Source: Armatimonadota bacterium | GTDB taxonomy: Bacteria; Armatimonadota; HRBIN16 | Length of the DNA stretch: 64,000 bases | NCBI GenBank assembly: GCA_026003175.1 | Contig: BPGT01000006.1 | Coordinates: 100,025-164,024 of the forward strand | Direction of reading: 5' to 3' | Part shown: in pieces, positions 9,180 to 17,305 of the stretch | How positions within the stretch are numbered: the stretch's first letter is position 1 | Layout: each line of letters opens with the position of its first letter | Notes under the pieces: model-generated | What the model was told of the DNA's origin: nothing | The model's input: only the letters and a program-made list of their open reading frames with translations | Databases searched by the model: none | Translations under genes and position numbers: made by a program

Positions 9180-10238
9180 ATGAGTCCTAAAGAGCGATTC
9201 GCTGCCTGCGTGGCGCACAGACAGCCCGATAGACCGCCTATCCAGTTCTATACGACCCCCGAATTCGAGGCGAAGCTGCAAGAGCGGTTCCCGGGGCAGA
9301 ACCTGCTGGAGGTTCTGGAAGTGGACTTCCGCACGGTAGGCGTGCCGCGCGGGAAACCCTTGCGCCAGCCTGACCCAGACAGTCCGGTGGCATACTACGA
9401 CGAGTGGGGAATCGGCTACATCCGGCAATCGTACGGCTTTGGCGAGTACCTGGAGGCATACGAGCTTCCGTTTGCCAACATGCGCACGTTGAAAGAGGTA
9501 GAGGACTACCCCTGGCCCTCGGTGGATGACTACGACTTCTCGCATCTCAAGGAAGCCTGCAAAGCGGTGGAAGATTACGTGGTATGCTTCGGTGGAGCAG
9601 GTATTCCCGACATCATTAACGGCGTCAGTCGGGGCAGGGGCATGGAGCAGGTGCTGATAGATATTCTCACCGAAGACGAGGTGGGGGTTGCCATCATTGA
9701 TCATCGCGTGGAGTTCTGTTACGAGTTCGTCAAGCGTGGGCTGGAAGAGGCGGGTGGACTGATAGACGTGCTCTGCCTTGGGGAGGACCTGGGCAACCAG
9801 CTCGGGCCGATGGTCTCACCTGAGGTCTTTGACCGCTTCTTCCGACCGCGTTTGCAGAAGTTCTACGACCTGGGGCATCAGTACGGCTGCAAGGTAATGA
9901 TGCACAGCTGCGGCAGCACACGCAAACTACAACCGCGCTTTGTGGAGATGGGGCTGGATATTTTAGACGCCATGCAACCTGAACCGGTCGGCATGAACCC
10001 CGAAGAGATAAAACGCGAGGTAGGCGATAAGCTCACCCTGTGTGGGCTCATCAGCACCCAGAGAACACTTCCCTTCGGCACAATAGAGGACTGCATCGCC
10101 GAGGCAAGGCACCGCGTGGAGGTTATTGGTAAAAACGGCGGCTATATCTTCGCGCCTTCACACTGTATTCAGCCTAACACGCCGGTGGATAATGTGCTCG
10201 CCGCTTACGAGGTGGTCACGGGCAAAAAGCTGCGCTGA
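9180..10238 (+). CDS. Uroporphyrinogen decarboxylase (URO-D) family methyltransferase-like protein
   Basis: 352 residues; ATG at 9180 follows AAAGGAGGTG. The C-terminal block MMHSCGSTRKL, EPVGMNPEEIK, LCGLISTQRTLPFG and GGYIFAPSHCIQPNTPVDNV fits the URO-D superfamily subgroup that includes corrinoid methyltransferases (MtaA, CmuA), rather than haem-pathway HemE, which lacks the Cys-Gly-Ser context and has a different N-terminus. Such paralogues are frequent next to sugar or methoxy-compound catabolism genes. No corrinoid protein gene is adjacent, so the methyl donor is unknown. Confidence 0.82.
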   Translation: MSPKERFAACVAHRQPDRPPIQFYTTPEFEAKLQERFPGQNLLEVLEVDFRTVGVPRGKPLRQPDPDSPVAYYDEWGIGYIRQSYGFGEYLEAYELPFANMRTLKEVEDYPWPSVDDYDFSHLKEACKAVEDYVVCFGGAGIPDIINGVSRGRGMEQVLIDILTEDEVGVAIIDHRVEFCYEFVKRGLEEAGGLIDVLCLGEDLGNQLGPMVSPEVFDRFFRPRLQKFYDLGHQYGCKVMMHSCGSTRKLQPRFVEMGLDILDAMQPEPVGMNPEEIKREVGDKLTLCGLISTQRTLPFGTIEDCIAEARHRVEVIGKNGGYIFAPSHCIQPNTPVDNVLAAYEVVTGKKLR

Positions 10239-10249
10239 GATAGAGGCTG

Positions 10250-10731
10250 CCCCATGTACGTTTGACAGAGTACTAGCAGGAGAGGGGCAACTTGCAGAAG
10301 ACTCTCGCCGGCTGGCACGGGGATTGAACGATGTCCTCAATCTGGTGTGTGATCTTTCTGTCATCTTTGAATACACCCTCGCGAACAAATCTTACCGTGC
10401 CTTACCACGCCTGCTTGCACGAGATTTCGGTATGGAGATAGAGGGCGACTTTAAGAGACAGTTCGTGGCGGATAGCGTCGGTGAGTACATCGAGGTGAAC
10501 ATCTTTGGGCAGGCGCGTTGCAACGGCGATGTTATCACTATTGTGGGTGAGAGCAAGGCGCAGCTTTCGAAAAACGATGTCGATGCCTTTGTGCGCCGCA
10601 AGTTGCAGCGGTTACAGGGCGTCTACCCCAACCCGTTCCCGATACTGGTGACCCACATGATATCCGAACGGGATGTAGAAGAATGCGCGCGTCAGCAAGG
10701 TATCGCTGTTTACTACTCGTACCAATTCTGA
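10250..10731 (+). pseudogene. 5'-truncated DUF3782-like/PD-(D/E)XK nuclease-like remnant
   Basis: An open frame of about 160 codons begins at the end of the URO-D gene without any ATG, GTG or ribosome site of its own. Its protein (RLARGLNDVLNLVCDLSVIF ... GEYIEVNIFGQARCNGDVIT ... VGESKAQLSKNDVDAFVRRK) resembles the C-terminal nuclease-like domain of DUF3782 proteins, where D-x(n)-E-x-K (here D-V-I-T-I-V-G-E-S-K) would be the metal site. The missing coiled-coil N-terminus suggests that the original gene was cut when this junction formed. Confidence 0.5.
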
Positions 10732-10779
10732 TCGGCGAAGTGAAGAAGGGCGGTACAATCCCCTGCACCGCCCCTGTAG

Positions 10780-12138
10780 CTAAACCTGAAACATATCGGG
10801 CGTAAAGGTAATCTTTGTACCTTCCTCGATAGCCTTGTTCGCCATCAATACGGCGACTGCTGTCTTGAAGCCCACCTCAGCATCGCACAGAGGCTTTTGT
10901 CCGTTGCGCACCACATCGTTGACGAAGCTCTCCAATTCCAGTGTGTAGGCGTCCTTCAGCTCATAGCCCGCCGCCATCTTCTGTCCACCGATAACCGCAC
11001 CAGTGCCTTTCTTTTTGGTGGCAGTAACGTCCAGCACCAAACCAGTGGTGCCGCCCTTGCCTGCTGCTTTCTTAGCGTGAGCCTCCCAGCCGAGTTCTTC
11101 AGCGGTAGGTTCCTTGAACAGGAAGCCATCCTTCTCGTTGGTAAGCAGCAGTGTGCCCTTGTCGCCCATAAACTGCTCGGCGTAGCCGTCATACTGGTTA
11201 GCCAGGATGGAGGTGTACACCACCTTCACGCCGTCGGGGTATTCGTAGATGACCTCTACGTTATCCCAGACCTCGCGCCCATCCTTCCAGTAGTCGATTC
11301 CGCCCATGCCCATCACCGAGAGAGGCGTCGCGCCCGTAAACCAGTTGACCACGTCTATCTGGTGGCTGGCAAGCTCCGCCATCAGCCCCTGTGAGTACTT
11401 ACGGTAGAGCCTCCAGTTCAGCAGCTCCTCGTACTTTTTATCGGGCACGGGGCGTCGCCATGAGTTATTACGATGCCACCATGCGCGCACATGCACCAGC
11501 TTGCCGATGACCTCCTGTTCCACCATCATCTCGCGAGCGTGTGCGTAGATGGGGCTGTAGTGACGCTGATGCCCGATTTGCAGGTGCTTGCCCGTCTCGC
11601 GGGAGACCTGCACCATGCGCCTGGCGTCTTCAGGAGTATATGCCATTGTCTTCTCGCAGAATACATGTTTGCCTGCTTGCAAAGCATCGATAGCCATTGG
11701 CGCGTGTAGGTGTAGGGGCGTTGCGATAAGCACCGCATCGATGTCTTTTCTATCCAGAACCTGTCGGTAATCCTCGTAGCCTTTTGCCTGCGGGCCCGCC
11801 ATGCGCAGTCCGCGCGCCAGGTGCGGCGGGTAGATATCGCATACTGCCAGTACCCGCACGCCCGGGATGCGAACGAGGCGTTGCAGCAGCGTTTGTCCCT
11901 GCGTGCCCGTGCCAATAAAACCGATGTTTACCGGAGGCAGGTTACGGGTGGGCTGTGGCGTAGGCTTTGCTTGTTGCGTCACTGGCTTTGCCGGTTGTGT
12001 TCTGGAAGTCTGGCTCTTCTTCTGCTGTGCTTCCACTCTCTCCTGGAACGCTGCAGCGAAAGCAGCAGCGGCAGCAGCCCATGCCGAGTCGCGCAAAAAC
12101 TCGCGTCGGGATACCTGAATATGCTTGTCTTCGAACAT
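10780..12138 (-). CDS. TAT-exported Gfo/Idh/MocA family oxidoreductase
   Basis: 452 residues. A twin-arginine signal (SRREFLRDSAWAAAAAAFAA) and a proline/glutamine/lysine linker (residues ~36-70) precede the Rossmann domain: VNIGFIGTGTQGQTLL, then ATPLHLHAPMAIDALQAGKH and VFCEKTMAYTPEDAR with the EKP-like Lys. The second domain has GHQRHYSPIYAHAREMM and LASHQIDVVNWFTG. The family uses bound NAD(P) to oxidise or epimerise sugars; secreted TAT versions carry cofactor out folded. Likely acts on periplasmic glycosides. Confidence 0.88.
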   Translation of the reverse strand: MFEDKHIQVSRREFLRDSAWAAAAAAFAAAFQERVEAQQKKSQTSRTQPAKPVTQQAKPTPQPTRNLPPVNIGFIGTGTQGQTLLQRLVRIPGVRVLAVCDIYPPHLARGLRMAGPQAKGYEDYRQVLDRKDIDAVLIATPLHLHAPMAIDALQAGKHVFCEKTMAYTPEDARRMVQVSRETGKHLQIGHQRHYSPIYAHAREMMVEQEVIGKLVHVRAWWHRNNSWRRPVPDKKYEELLNWRLYRKYSQGLMAELASHQIDVVNWFTGATPLSVMGMGGIDYWKDGREVWDNVEVIYEYPDGVKVVYTSILANQYDGYAEQFMGDKGTLLLTNEKDGFLFKEPTAEELGWEAHAKKAAGKGGTTGLVLDVTATKKKGTGAVIGGQKMAAGYELKDAYTLELESFVNDVVRNGQKPLCDAEVGFKTAVAVLMANKAIEEGTKITFTPDMFQV

Positions 12139-12242
12139 GAAACCTCAACCTCCTCAAACCGCTTCAGAACCGCAGCCGATGTTGTCGGCGAATATCACAT
12201 TATACTTCACAAATCTGGGGATGTTCTCCTGCCCACAGTACC

Positions 12243-13160
12243 TCAGCCTATCCACTCGAGCTGCTCGTCGTCCTGTCGCAGGATAGCCGCCTGTACCCCC
12301 GGATGCGCGGCAACATATTCCCGAATCCCCCTTTCGCCCAGCACGAAGAAGGCGGTAGAGAGCGCATCGGTCACCGTTGTTTCATCCGCCAACACGCTTA
12401 CGCAGAGCAGATTATTCTCTGCAGGCAGGCCCGAGCGTGGGTCTAGAATGTGCCCGTATCGCCGCCCACCACGCTCAAAGTACTGTTCGGTTGCTGATGA
12501 GGTGGATATTGCCCGATTGCATAGCAGTAAGTGGGCAAGGCTACGCTCTGGATGCAGGGGGTGGGGGAGGTTTATCTGCCAGCCTCCCATATCGGGAGGG
12601 GCTCCGTACGCCCGCACACTACTGTGTCCGCCGTGCACCATCGCCGCTTCCACGCCAGCATTGCGCAGTACCTCTATCGCCTTGTCCACCGCATATCCCT
12701 TACCGATAGCGCCCAAATGCACCTGCACGCCCTCGCGGTCAAAGGCAACGGTCAGATTTTCCGCAATCAAGCGGAGACGAGAAGACCCCACCCGTTCTAC
12801 AGCTTCTGCCAGCGTTCGAGCATCCGGTATCTGCCCAACACCCGCGAAGAACCCCCAACATTGTATCAATGGCATCACAGTAATGTCGAACGCTCCCCGT
12901 GTCTCTTCGGAAAGGCGTACCGCGCGCTCTATCAGTTCGAACACTTCGGGGTGTACACGCACTGGCTCGCTGGCGGCATGGGCATTGAGGTAACTGATTT
13001 CGCTCTCGGGGAGATAATGGCTGAGCAGCTGCTCGATGCGCTCTATCTCCTCGATAGCCGCCTCCGCGGCGGAGCGCAATAGCCCTCTATCTTCCCCGAA
13101 GGCGAACACTTCGAAGTCGCAACCCATCGCTACTGTGCGAAGGCGGACAAGGTGAGCCAT
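12243..13160 (-). CDS. apbE: FAD:protein FMN transferase (ApbE family)
   Basis: 305 residues. Motifs: RLRTVAMGCDFEVFAFGED, EIERIEQLLSHYLPESEISYLN, GAFDITVMPLIQCWGFF, HLGAIGKGYAVDKAIEVL, and AMVHGGHSSVRAYG, then SGLPAENNLLCVSVLADETTVTDALST (conserved metal site TDALST). ApbE covalently attaches FMN to threonines of respiratory proteins such as NqrB/NqrC. It lacks an obvious signal peptide, which is unusual because most ApbE are periplasmic. No flavinylated target is seen nearby. Confidence 0.88.
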   Translation of the reverse strand: MAHLVRLRTVAMGCDFEVFAFGEDRGLLRSAAEAAIEEIERIEQLLSHYLPESEISYLNAHAASEPVRVHPEVFELIERAVRLSEETRGAFDITVMPLIQCWGFFAGVGQIPDARTLAEAVERVGSSRLRLIAENLTVAFDREGVQVHLGAIGKGYAVDKAIEVLRNAGVEAAMVHGGHSSVRAYGAPPDMGGWQINLPHPLHPERSLAHLLLCNRAISTSSATEQYFERGGRRYGHILDPRSGLPAENNLLCVSVLADETTVTDALSTAFFVLGERGIREYVAAHPGVQAAILRQDDEQLEWIG

Positions 13161-13185
13161 TGTTTATTCAACGTGCCCTGTTTCA

Positions 13186-13275
13186 AAGGGGCATTGGGAG
13201 ATTGCTTCGGTCGCTGCGTTTCCTCGCAACAACACATCGTGTCCTTGCAGAGCACGAAGTGCTGAAGCAATCTCC
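13186..13275. repeat. Inverted-repeat intergenic element
   Basis: GGGAGATTGCTTC (13186-13198) and its exact reverse complement GAAGCAATCTCCC (13263-13275) bound about 90 bases between two leftward genes. It could be a dispersed palindromic repeat or a long hairpin at the end of the upstream transcript. Confidence 0.5.
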
Positions 13276-13284
13276 CTATGTTGC

Positions 13285-14169
13285 TTATTTCCCCGCTGGC
13301 TGCTCCTCTCTTACCTGCGTCAGCGACATTTTAGCGGTCATGTTCATCTGCATGTTCTGCGGCATTTGCGGGTTAGCGCCGCCCTGCATCTGCACGGTCA
13401 TGGCCATGTCGCCGTCCATTTTCAGGACGTTGCCGGTAGCGAGGTCAAAGTAGGTGTACGATACCACCTTCATAGTGCCTGTCATGGAGGGCATACCGGC
13501 AGGCGTTTGTCCCGTCGTTGCTGCTATCGCTGCCATCAGCCTTTCGAAGGGTATCTCGAACTCTGTCTTGATGCGGGCAGCTTCCGTCCCTCCTATCTTC
13601 TCGACGCTGACGAAGGTATGCTTCGCGCTGATTTTCATGTCCTTCGCGTTTGGAATGGGCACCTCGGTTTCCCACGAATCGCCGATATTCACCTCGCCTT
13701 CGGGGAACATGGAGGGTGCATTAAAGCCGGTGCCGAAGTTCATATTGCCCATACCGGGCGTGCCCATTGCTACCTTTTCCAGCCCCTTGATTTCATGCAC
13801 CTTGTTGCGGTCGTCGATGACTGTGGTGATGACCATGTTACTCATGTCAGGAGCCATCGGCGAGGCAAATTCCTGACCGTTCATGTACATCTTCATGCTT
13901 TCGATGTTGGTGTGCACGGTGGCTTTGCCTTCCTTGATGCCTGCCACTTTCTCGCGGTAGGTCATCACCATCTGCATGTTCAGGGGCATGGTGTTCTCGC
14001 CCATCTGCATTTCGCCGTTCATGTCCATCACCATTTTGTAACGGCGGATGTCGTTCACCTTGAAGACGCGGCGCAATTTGTAGCCCCCTTGCGCCAGTGC
14101 AGGCAGTACTGTCACCGTGACCAATGTGACAACTGCCATTGTCAACCAAAAACGTGTCATGAACTTCAT
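13285..14169 (-). CDS. Secreted methionine-rich protein of unknown function (DUF6263-like)
   Basis: 294 residues with a clear signal peptide (FWLTMAVVTLVTVTVLPALAQ). The mature part is beta-rich and unusually full of Met (MDMNGEMQMGENTMPLNMQM; MPQNMQMNMTAKMS). The architecture (KVNDIRRYKMVMDM, FPEGEVNIGDSWETEVPIP, FDLATGNVLKMDGDMAMTV) matches a group of secreted or lipid-carrier-like proteins often annotated DUF6263. Its neighbour at 14185 has the same layout, so they look like diverged duplicates. Met clusters can bind copper, but nothing here proves that. Confidence 0.6.
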   Translation of the reverse strand: MKFMTRFWLTMAVVTLVTVTVLPALAQGGYKLRRVFKVNDIRRYKMVMDMNGEMQMGENTMPLNMQMVMTYREKVAGIKEGKATVHTNIESMKMYMNGQEFASPMAPDMSNMVITTVIDDRNKVHEIKGLEKVAMGTPGMGNMNFGTGFNAPSMFPEGEVNIGDSWETEVPIPNAKDMKISAKHTFVSVEKIGGTEAARIKTEFEIPFERLMAAIAATTGQTPAGMPSMTGTMKVVSYTYFDLATGNVLKMDGDMAMTVQMQGGANPQMPQNMQMNMTAKMSLTQVREEQPAGK

Positions 14170-14184
14170 GTTTCGTACCCCTTT

Positions 14185-15198
14185 CTATCTCTCGGTTTGT
14201 CCGTTTTGCGGCTCGCGAGGAAGCAGTTCCTCGCGGATGATTTGCACTTTTGCTGTCAGTTGCGCAGGAGCAGGCTGGGAGGCGGTTTCGCCGGGATTCA
14301 GCAGGCGGGACCGCTGCTCATATTGTGCGTCTATCACCGCTTTGACCAGCCTGCCGTCGGTGCGGCTAAACCATATCTGCGCCTCGCCGTAGACGGTCTG
14401 CTCTATCTGCTTCACCATCAGACTCTCGTCGGCGGTGGGCAGGTCAAAGACGTCCGCTTTGAACGAACGGCTCCACCGCATCTTCTGGCTAAACAGCGAG
14501 GCGGCTAAGCCGTTGACCGACTCGTCTCTGAGCCATCGCGCCGTAAACTGCGCAGGCGCATCCCCGGCGATAGTGGTCATTGCACGAGAGTAGCTCCACT
14601 CCTGCCCGGTGGAGATGGGTTCTCTGGGAAACACCAGCTGAAGTACCAGCAAAGGCAACTGGCTAGCTTCTACACCGGGTATAGGGATGTTGAAAGGCAT
14701 TGTGCTTCCGCCCTTGCGTTCCACCAACTCACCCTGCGTAGTCACCACGTAGACGAGGTCGCGCACACTGGCACGCAGACGGTCCACCGGCAACGGCAAC
14801 GCTTGCCCGTCCATTTCCGCTTTGAACGCCTCCACATCAATGCCCAGTTCCACGTTGCCGTCGGGACGCACCTGACGCGCCTTCAACACTACCGTCATAT
14901 CCAACAGCACCTTTTCCACCGGCAAGCCACCGAACAACGGCAAAGTGCCCGACATCTGTGCGCTCACCCGATACTTTGCTGCGGCGCCCGGCTCAAAACG
15001 GTAGCGGAACAGCTGCGGCGTCGTCTGAATCGGTGCCGGCTGAGCCACAGCTGCCGTATGCACCAGCAACGCCATCACTGCCCACAGGAGAAACGTTGCC
15101 CTTCCTGCCTTTCTCGCAGAAGAAGCAGAGGATTTCTCCCTTTCCCCAAACGCTATTTGTGTTTTACCTGGAACCAGCCTGTCCACAACGAAGGTCAT
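14185..15198 (-). CDS. Secreted DUF6263-like protein, paralogue of the preceding gene
   Basis: 337 residues. An N-terminal membrane segment (TFLLWAVMALLVHTAAVAQ, residues ~35-53) is probably an uncleaved or late signal peptide; an internal start could shorten the front. Shared layout with the 13285 gene: RFEPGAAAKYRVSAQM, NVELGIDVEAFKAEMDGQAL, FPREPISTGQEWSYSRAM and FSRTDGRLVKAVIDAQYEQR. A 15-base gap separates the pair, which are likely co-transcribed. Function unknown. Confidence 0.6.
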   Translation of the reverse strand: MTFVVDRLVPGKTQIAFGEREKSSASSARKAGRATFLLWAVMALLVHTAAVAQPAPIQTTPQLFRYRFEPGAAAKYRVSAQMSGTLPLFGGLPVEKVLLDMTVVLKARQVRPDGNVELGIDVEAFKAEMDGQALPLPVDRLRASVRDLVYVVTTQGELVERKGGSTMPFNIPIPGVEASQLPLLVLQLVFPREPISTGQEWSYSRAMTTIAGDAPAQFTARWLRDESVNGLAASLFSQKMRWSRSFKADVFDLPTADESLMVKQIEQTVYGEAQIWFSRTDGRLVKAVIDAQYEQRSRLLNPGETASQPAPAQLTAKVQIIREELLPREPQNGQTER

Positions 15199-15300
15199 TG
15201 CCTCCCATCCTACCCTGTACTCATCGTGGCAGGAATACGCTGCTTCTCCAGCGAAATTTGCTGCCGTTCGTCTATCATACAGACTGCAGTGACCCAGAAA

Positions 15301-15639
15301 ATGTTACGCCAGCGAATCGGCGCGAACCTGATGCAAGAAGTATACCACCTGGTGCGGCAGATTCCTGCTGGCAGAGTGATGTCGTACGGGCAGGTAGGCG
15401 ACTGGATGGTGCCGCCTCTCTCGGCACGCATTGTGGGCAGAGTGATGTACCATGCCCCCGATAACGTTCCCTGGTGGCGCGTGGTCGGCAAAGAAGGCGA
15501 CCTACTGATTGCCAAACGCGACCCACGCATGGCGGCTCTGCAACGTCACCTGCTGCAGCAGGAGGGGGTACGATTCCAGGAAAATGGGCGGGTGGATATG
15601 GCATCCTGTCGCTGGCAACCGTTGGAGGAGGAAGTATGA
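15301..15639 (+). CDS. Alkyltransferase-like (ATL) DNA-repair protein
   Basis: 112 residues matching the C-terminal DNA-binding domain of O6-alkylguanine-DNA alkyltransferase: VYHLVRQIPAGRVMSYGQVG, SARIVGRVM, then NVPWWRVVGKEG. The acceptor motif PCHR is replaced by PWWR, so the reactive cysteine is missing, as in ATL proteins, which bind alkylated guanine and flag it for nucleotide excision repair. The stop overlaps the start of the sugar isomerase gene (ATGA). A second in-frame Met at 15331 could be the real start. Confidence 0.85.
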   Translation: MLRQRIGANLMQEVYHLVRQIPAGRVMSYGQVGDWMVPPLSARIVGRVMYHAPDNVPWWRVVGKEGDLLIAKRDPRMAALQRHLLQQEGVRFQENGRVDMASCRWQPLEEEV

Positions 15640-16631
15640 GCAAGAGCGTTAAGCTATGGTTGGGCATCAATGGTGCGTTTCTCACGCGCCGCTGGGAGGA
15701 ACCCGAAAACTGGATGCGCCTGACCCGCGAATGCGGCTATCGGGTGCACTCGTTTTGTGCGGACGTGTTGGACCCCTTCTTCTCAGGCAACAAAGAATAT
15801 CAGATAGAGACCGCCCGCGCGACCCGCGAGGCGGCGCAGAAGTACGGTGTGTTCATCAACGACATCTACACCGGCGTTGCCACGCACCGATTTCACGGTT
15901 TGAGCCATTCCGACCCGCGCGTGCGCCAGCGTATGAAAGAGTGGATTATCGAGTGCACCGACATCGCCAATGCGATGGGGGTGGATGCTATCGGCGGGCA
16001 CTGGGACGCTTTCTCGGTGGAGGTGCTCTCTGACCCCGTGCGCCACGAAGAGGCATTGTGCCGACAGTACGCCATCTTCCGCGACCTCTCCGAAGCGCTG
16101 GCGCAGAAGGGTATCCGTGCGCTATACCAGGAGCAGATGTATATTCCCAGCGAGTCGCCCTGGACCTTAGCCGAAGCGGAACGTTTTCTGGTGGAGGTCA
16201 ACTGCGAGCGCAAGGGAATACCCGTCTACCTGACTCTGGACGTAGGGCACTGCGCCGGGATGCACTACGGCTTGAGCGGCGCCGATTTGGACTACACCGA
16301 GTGGCTGCGCCGTTTCGGTACGGCGGCGGAAGTAATACACCTGCAGCAGACCACGCCCGATGCCAGTGCGCACTGGCCGTTCACCCCCGAATACAACGCG
16401 AAGGGGCATATCGAGATACCGAAAGTGCTGGACGCCATCGCCCAAAGCCTGGGCCATCGCGACGAGCAACCTTGGGCGGAGTGGCTACCCCTGCCACAGA
16501 ACATCTATCTGATTTGCGAAATCATCCCCGGCTCCACCAAGCGCGAGGATGTCGTCTTGGACGAGCTGAAGCGCAACGCCGACTACCTGCGCCAGTGGAT
16601 ACCTGAGGATGGGCTGGTGGTAACGGCGTAG
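15636..16631 (+). CDS. Sugar phosphate isomerase/epimerase-family TIM barrel
   Basis: 331 residues; ATG at 15636 follows GGAGGAGGAAGT. The AP-endonuclease-2/xylose-isomerase-like barrel is recognisable from AYRE-type strands, ALYQEQMYIPSESPW (metal-site Glu), VYLTLDVGHCAGMHYG (Asp-x-Gly-His metal site), EVIHLQQTT and YLICEIIPGSTKRE (last metal Glu). Metal-dependent ketose isomerisation or epimerisation is expected; the exact sugar is not predictable. It overlaps the ATL gene by four bases, an odd pairing that probably reflects only shared transcription. Confidence 0.8.
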   Translation: MSKSVKLWLGINGAFLTRRWEEPENWMRLTRECGYRVHSFCADVLDPFFSGNKEYQIETARATREAAQKYGVFINDIYTGVATHRFHGLSHSDPRVRQRMKEWIIECTDIANAMGVDAIGGHWDAFSVEVLSDPVRHEEALCRQYAIFRDLSEALAQKGIRALYQEQMYIPSESPWTLAEAERFLVEVNCERKGIPVYLTLDVGHCAGMHYGLSGADLDYTEWLRRFGTAAEVIHLQQTTPDASAHWPFTPEYNAKGHIEIPKVLDAIAQSLGHRDEQPWAEWLPLPQNIYLICEIIPGSTKREDVVLDELKRNADYLRQWIPEDGLVVTA

Positions 16632-16675
16632 AGTATACTTTTGTGAGGAAGAAACCGATAGCAAGGCGGTGTGCA

Positions 16676-16999
16676 ATGCCTGTTCCAGAAGTCATGCGGT
16701 TCGTAGAGGATATACGGCATCTCTGCCGGCGATTCGGGGTAGCGAAGCTGGAGCTGTTCGGCTCCGCAGCTACAGGAAACTTCGACCCCGCACGGAGTGA
16801 TGTGGATTTTTTGGTGGAGTTTGAGGGGAATGAAAATCTATTTGTGCGCTACTTCGACTTGAAGGAGGCTCTGGAGCATCTCATCGGGCGCCCTGTAGAC
16901 CTGGTAACCAAGCGTGCGTTAAATAACTCTCTTTTTCGCCAGCAGGTCGAAAGCCAGAGGATGGTTATTTATGAGTCCCAAAACCATCAAGCTGCTTGA
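16676..16999 (+). CDS. MNT-domain nucleotidyltransferase antitoxin (MntA-like)
   Basis: 107 residues from MPVPEVMRF (AAGGCGGT upstream). The minimal nucleotidyltransferase signature is complete: LELFGSAATGNFDPARSDVDFLVEF (GSxxxG then DxD), with a later GRPVDLVTKRAL. MntA proteins neutralise HEPN toxins, in known cases by adenylylating a toxin tyrosine. The HEPN partner overlaps its 3' end by 29 bases and is broken (next entry), so the antitoxin is now an orphan. Confidence 0.88.
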   Translation: MPVPEVMRFVEDIRHLCRRFGVAKLELFGSAATGNFDPARSDVDFLVEFEGNENLFVRYFDLKEALEHLIGRPVDLVTKRALNNSLFRQQVESQRMVIYESQNHQAA

Positions 17000-17108
17000 A
17001 GATATTCTCCGTGCAGGAGAACAGATTCAGGAATTCGTACGAGGAACCTCTCTGGATGCTTACCAGCAAAATGCCCTGCTAAGGTCCGGCGTTGAACGTC
17101 AGTTTTGA
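16971..17108 (+). pseudogene. Truncated HEPN (DUF86) toxin
   Basis: 45 codons: the family's N-terminal helix and SLDAYQQNALLRSGVERQF, which matches the conserved DUF86 segment Y-x(4)-LLR-x-VERQFEIIGEA. The frame then hits TGA in TTTTGAAATT. Removing one T would read QFEI, exactly as in the family, but six bases later the MITE-like repeat begins. The RNase motif (RN-x4-H) is absent, so no active toxin is made. Confidence 0.75.
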
Positions 17109-17114
17109 AATTAG

Positions 17115-17293
17115 CACTCTGTCAAGGCTATATGTTTTTAGAGACCACCCGGCGACTGGAAGTCGCGGGCAACAACCACAAAACCCCCTTCGGGGGTTGG
17201 ATAACCTGCGTAAGCAGGTTTCGTTCCCTGTTGCCCGCGATTTTCAATCGCTGGGACAACACAAACATCTTCAGAAAAAGGTCTGACAAAGTA
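17115..17293. mobile_element. MITE-like repeat, copy 1
   Basis: About 179 bases bounded by CTCTGTCA and TGACAAAG, with internal inverted stretches around CGACTGGAAGTCG and CCCCCTTCGGGGG. It is strongly similar along its length to 31908-32077, including GAGACCACCCGGCGACTGGA and ATCTTCAGAAAAAGGTCTGAC. No coding capacity. It ends the broken HEPN gene. Confidence 0.8.
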
Positions 17294-17305
17294 GAAGACG
17301 GTTTT

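Noticed and set aside
8097-9704. Long 535-codon leftward frame over the second dehydrogenase and the URO-D gene
   Set aside because: Only the first 333 codons (start 9098) resemble a dehydrogenase; the rest is antisense to a well-supported URO-D gene.
9180-10238. HemE of haem biosynthesis
   Set aside because: The C-terminal blocks fit the methyltransferase-type URO-D subgroup and there are no other haem genes around.
13366-14508. 380-codon rightward frame opposite the Met-rich secreted proteins
   Set aside because: His-rich translation that mirrors Met/Val codons on the other strand; no ribosome site and no family features.
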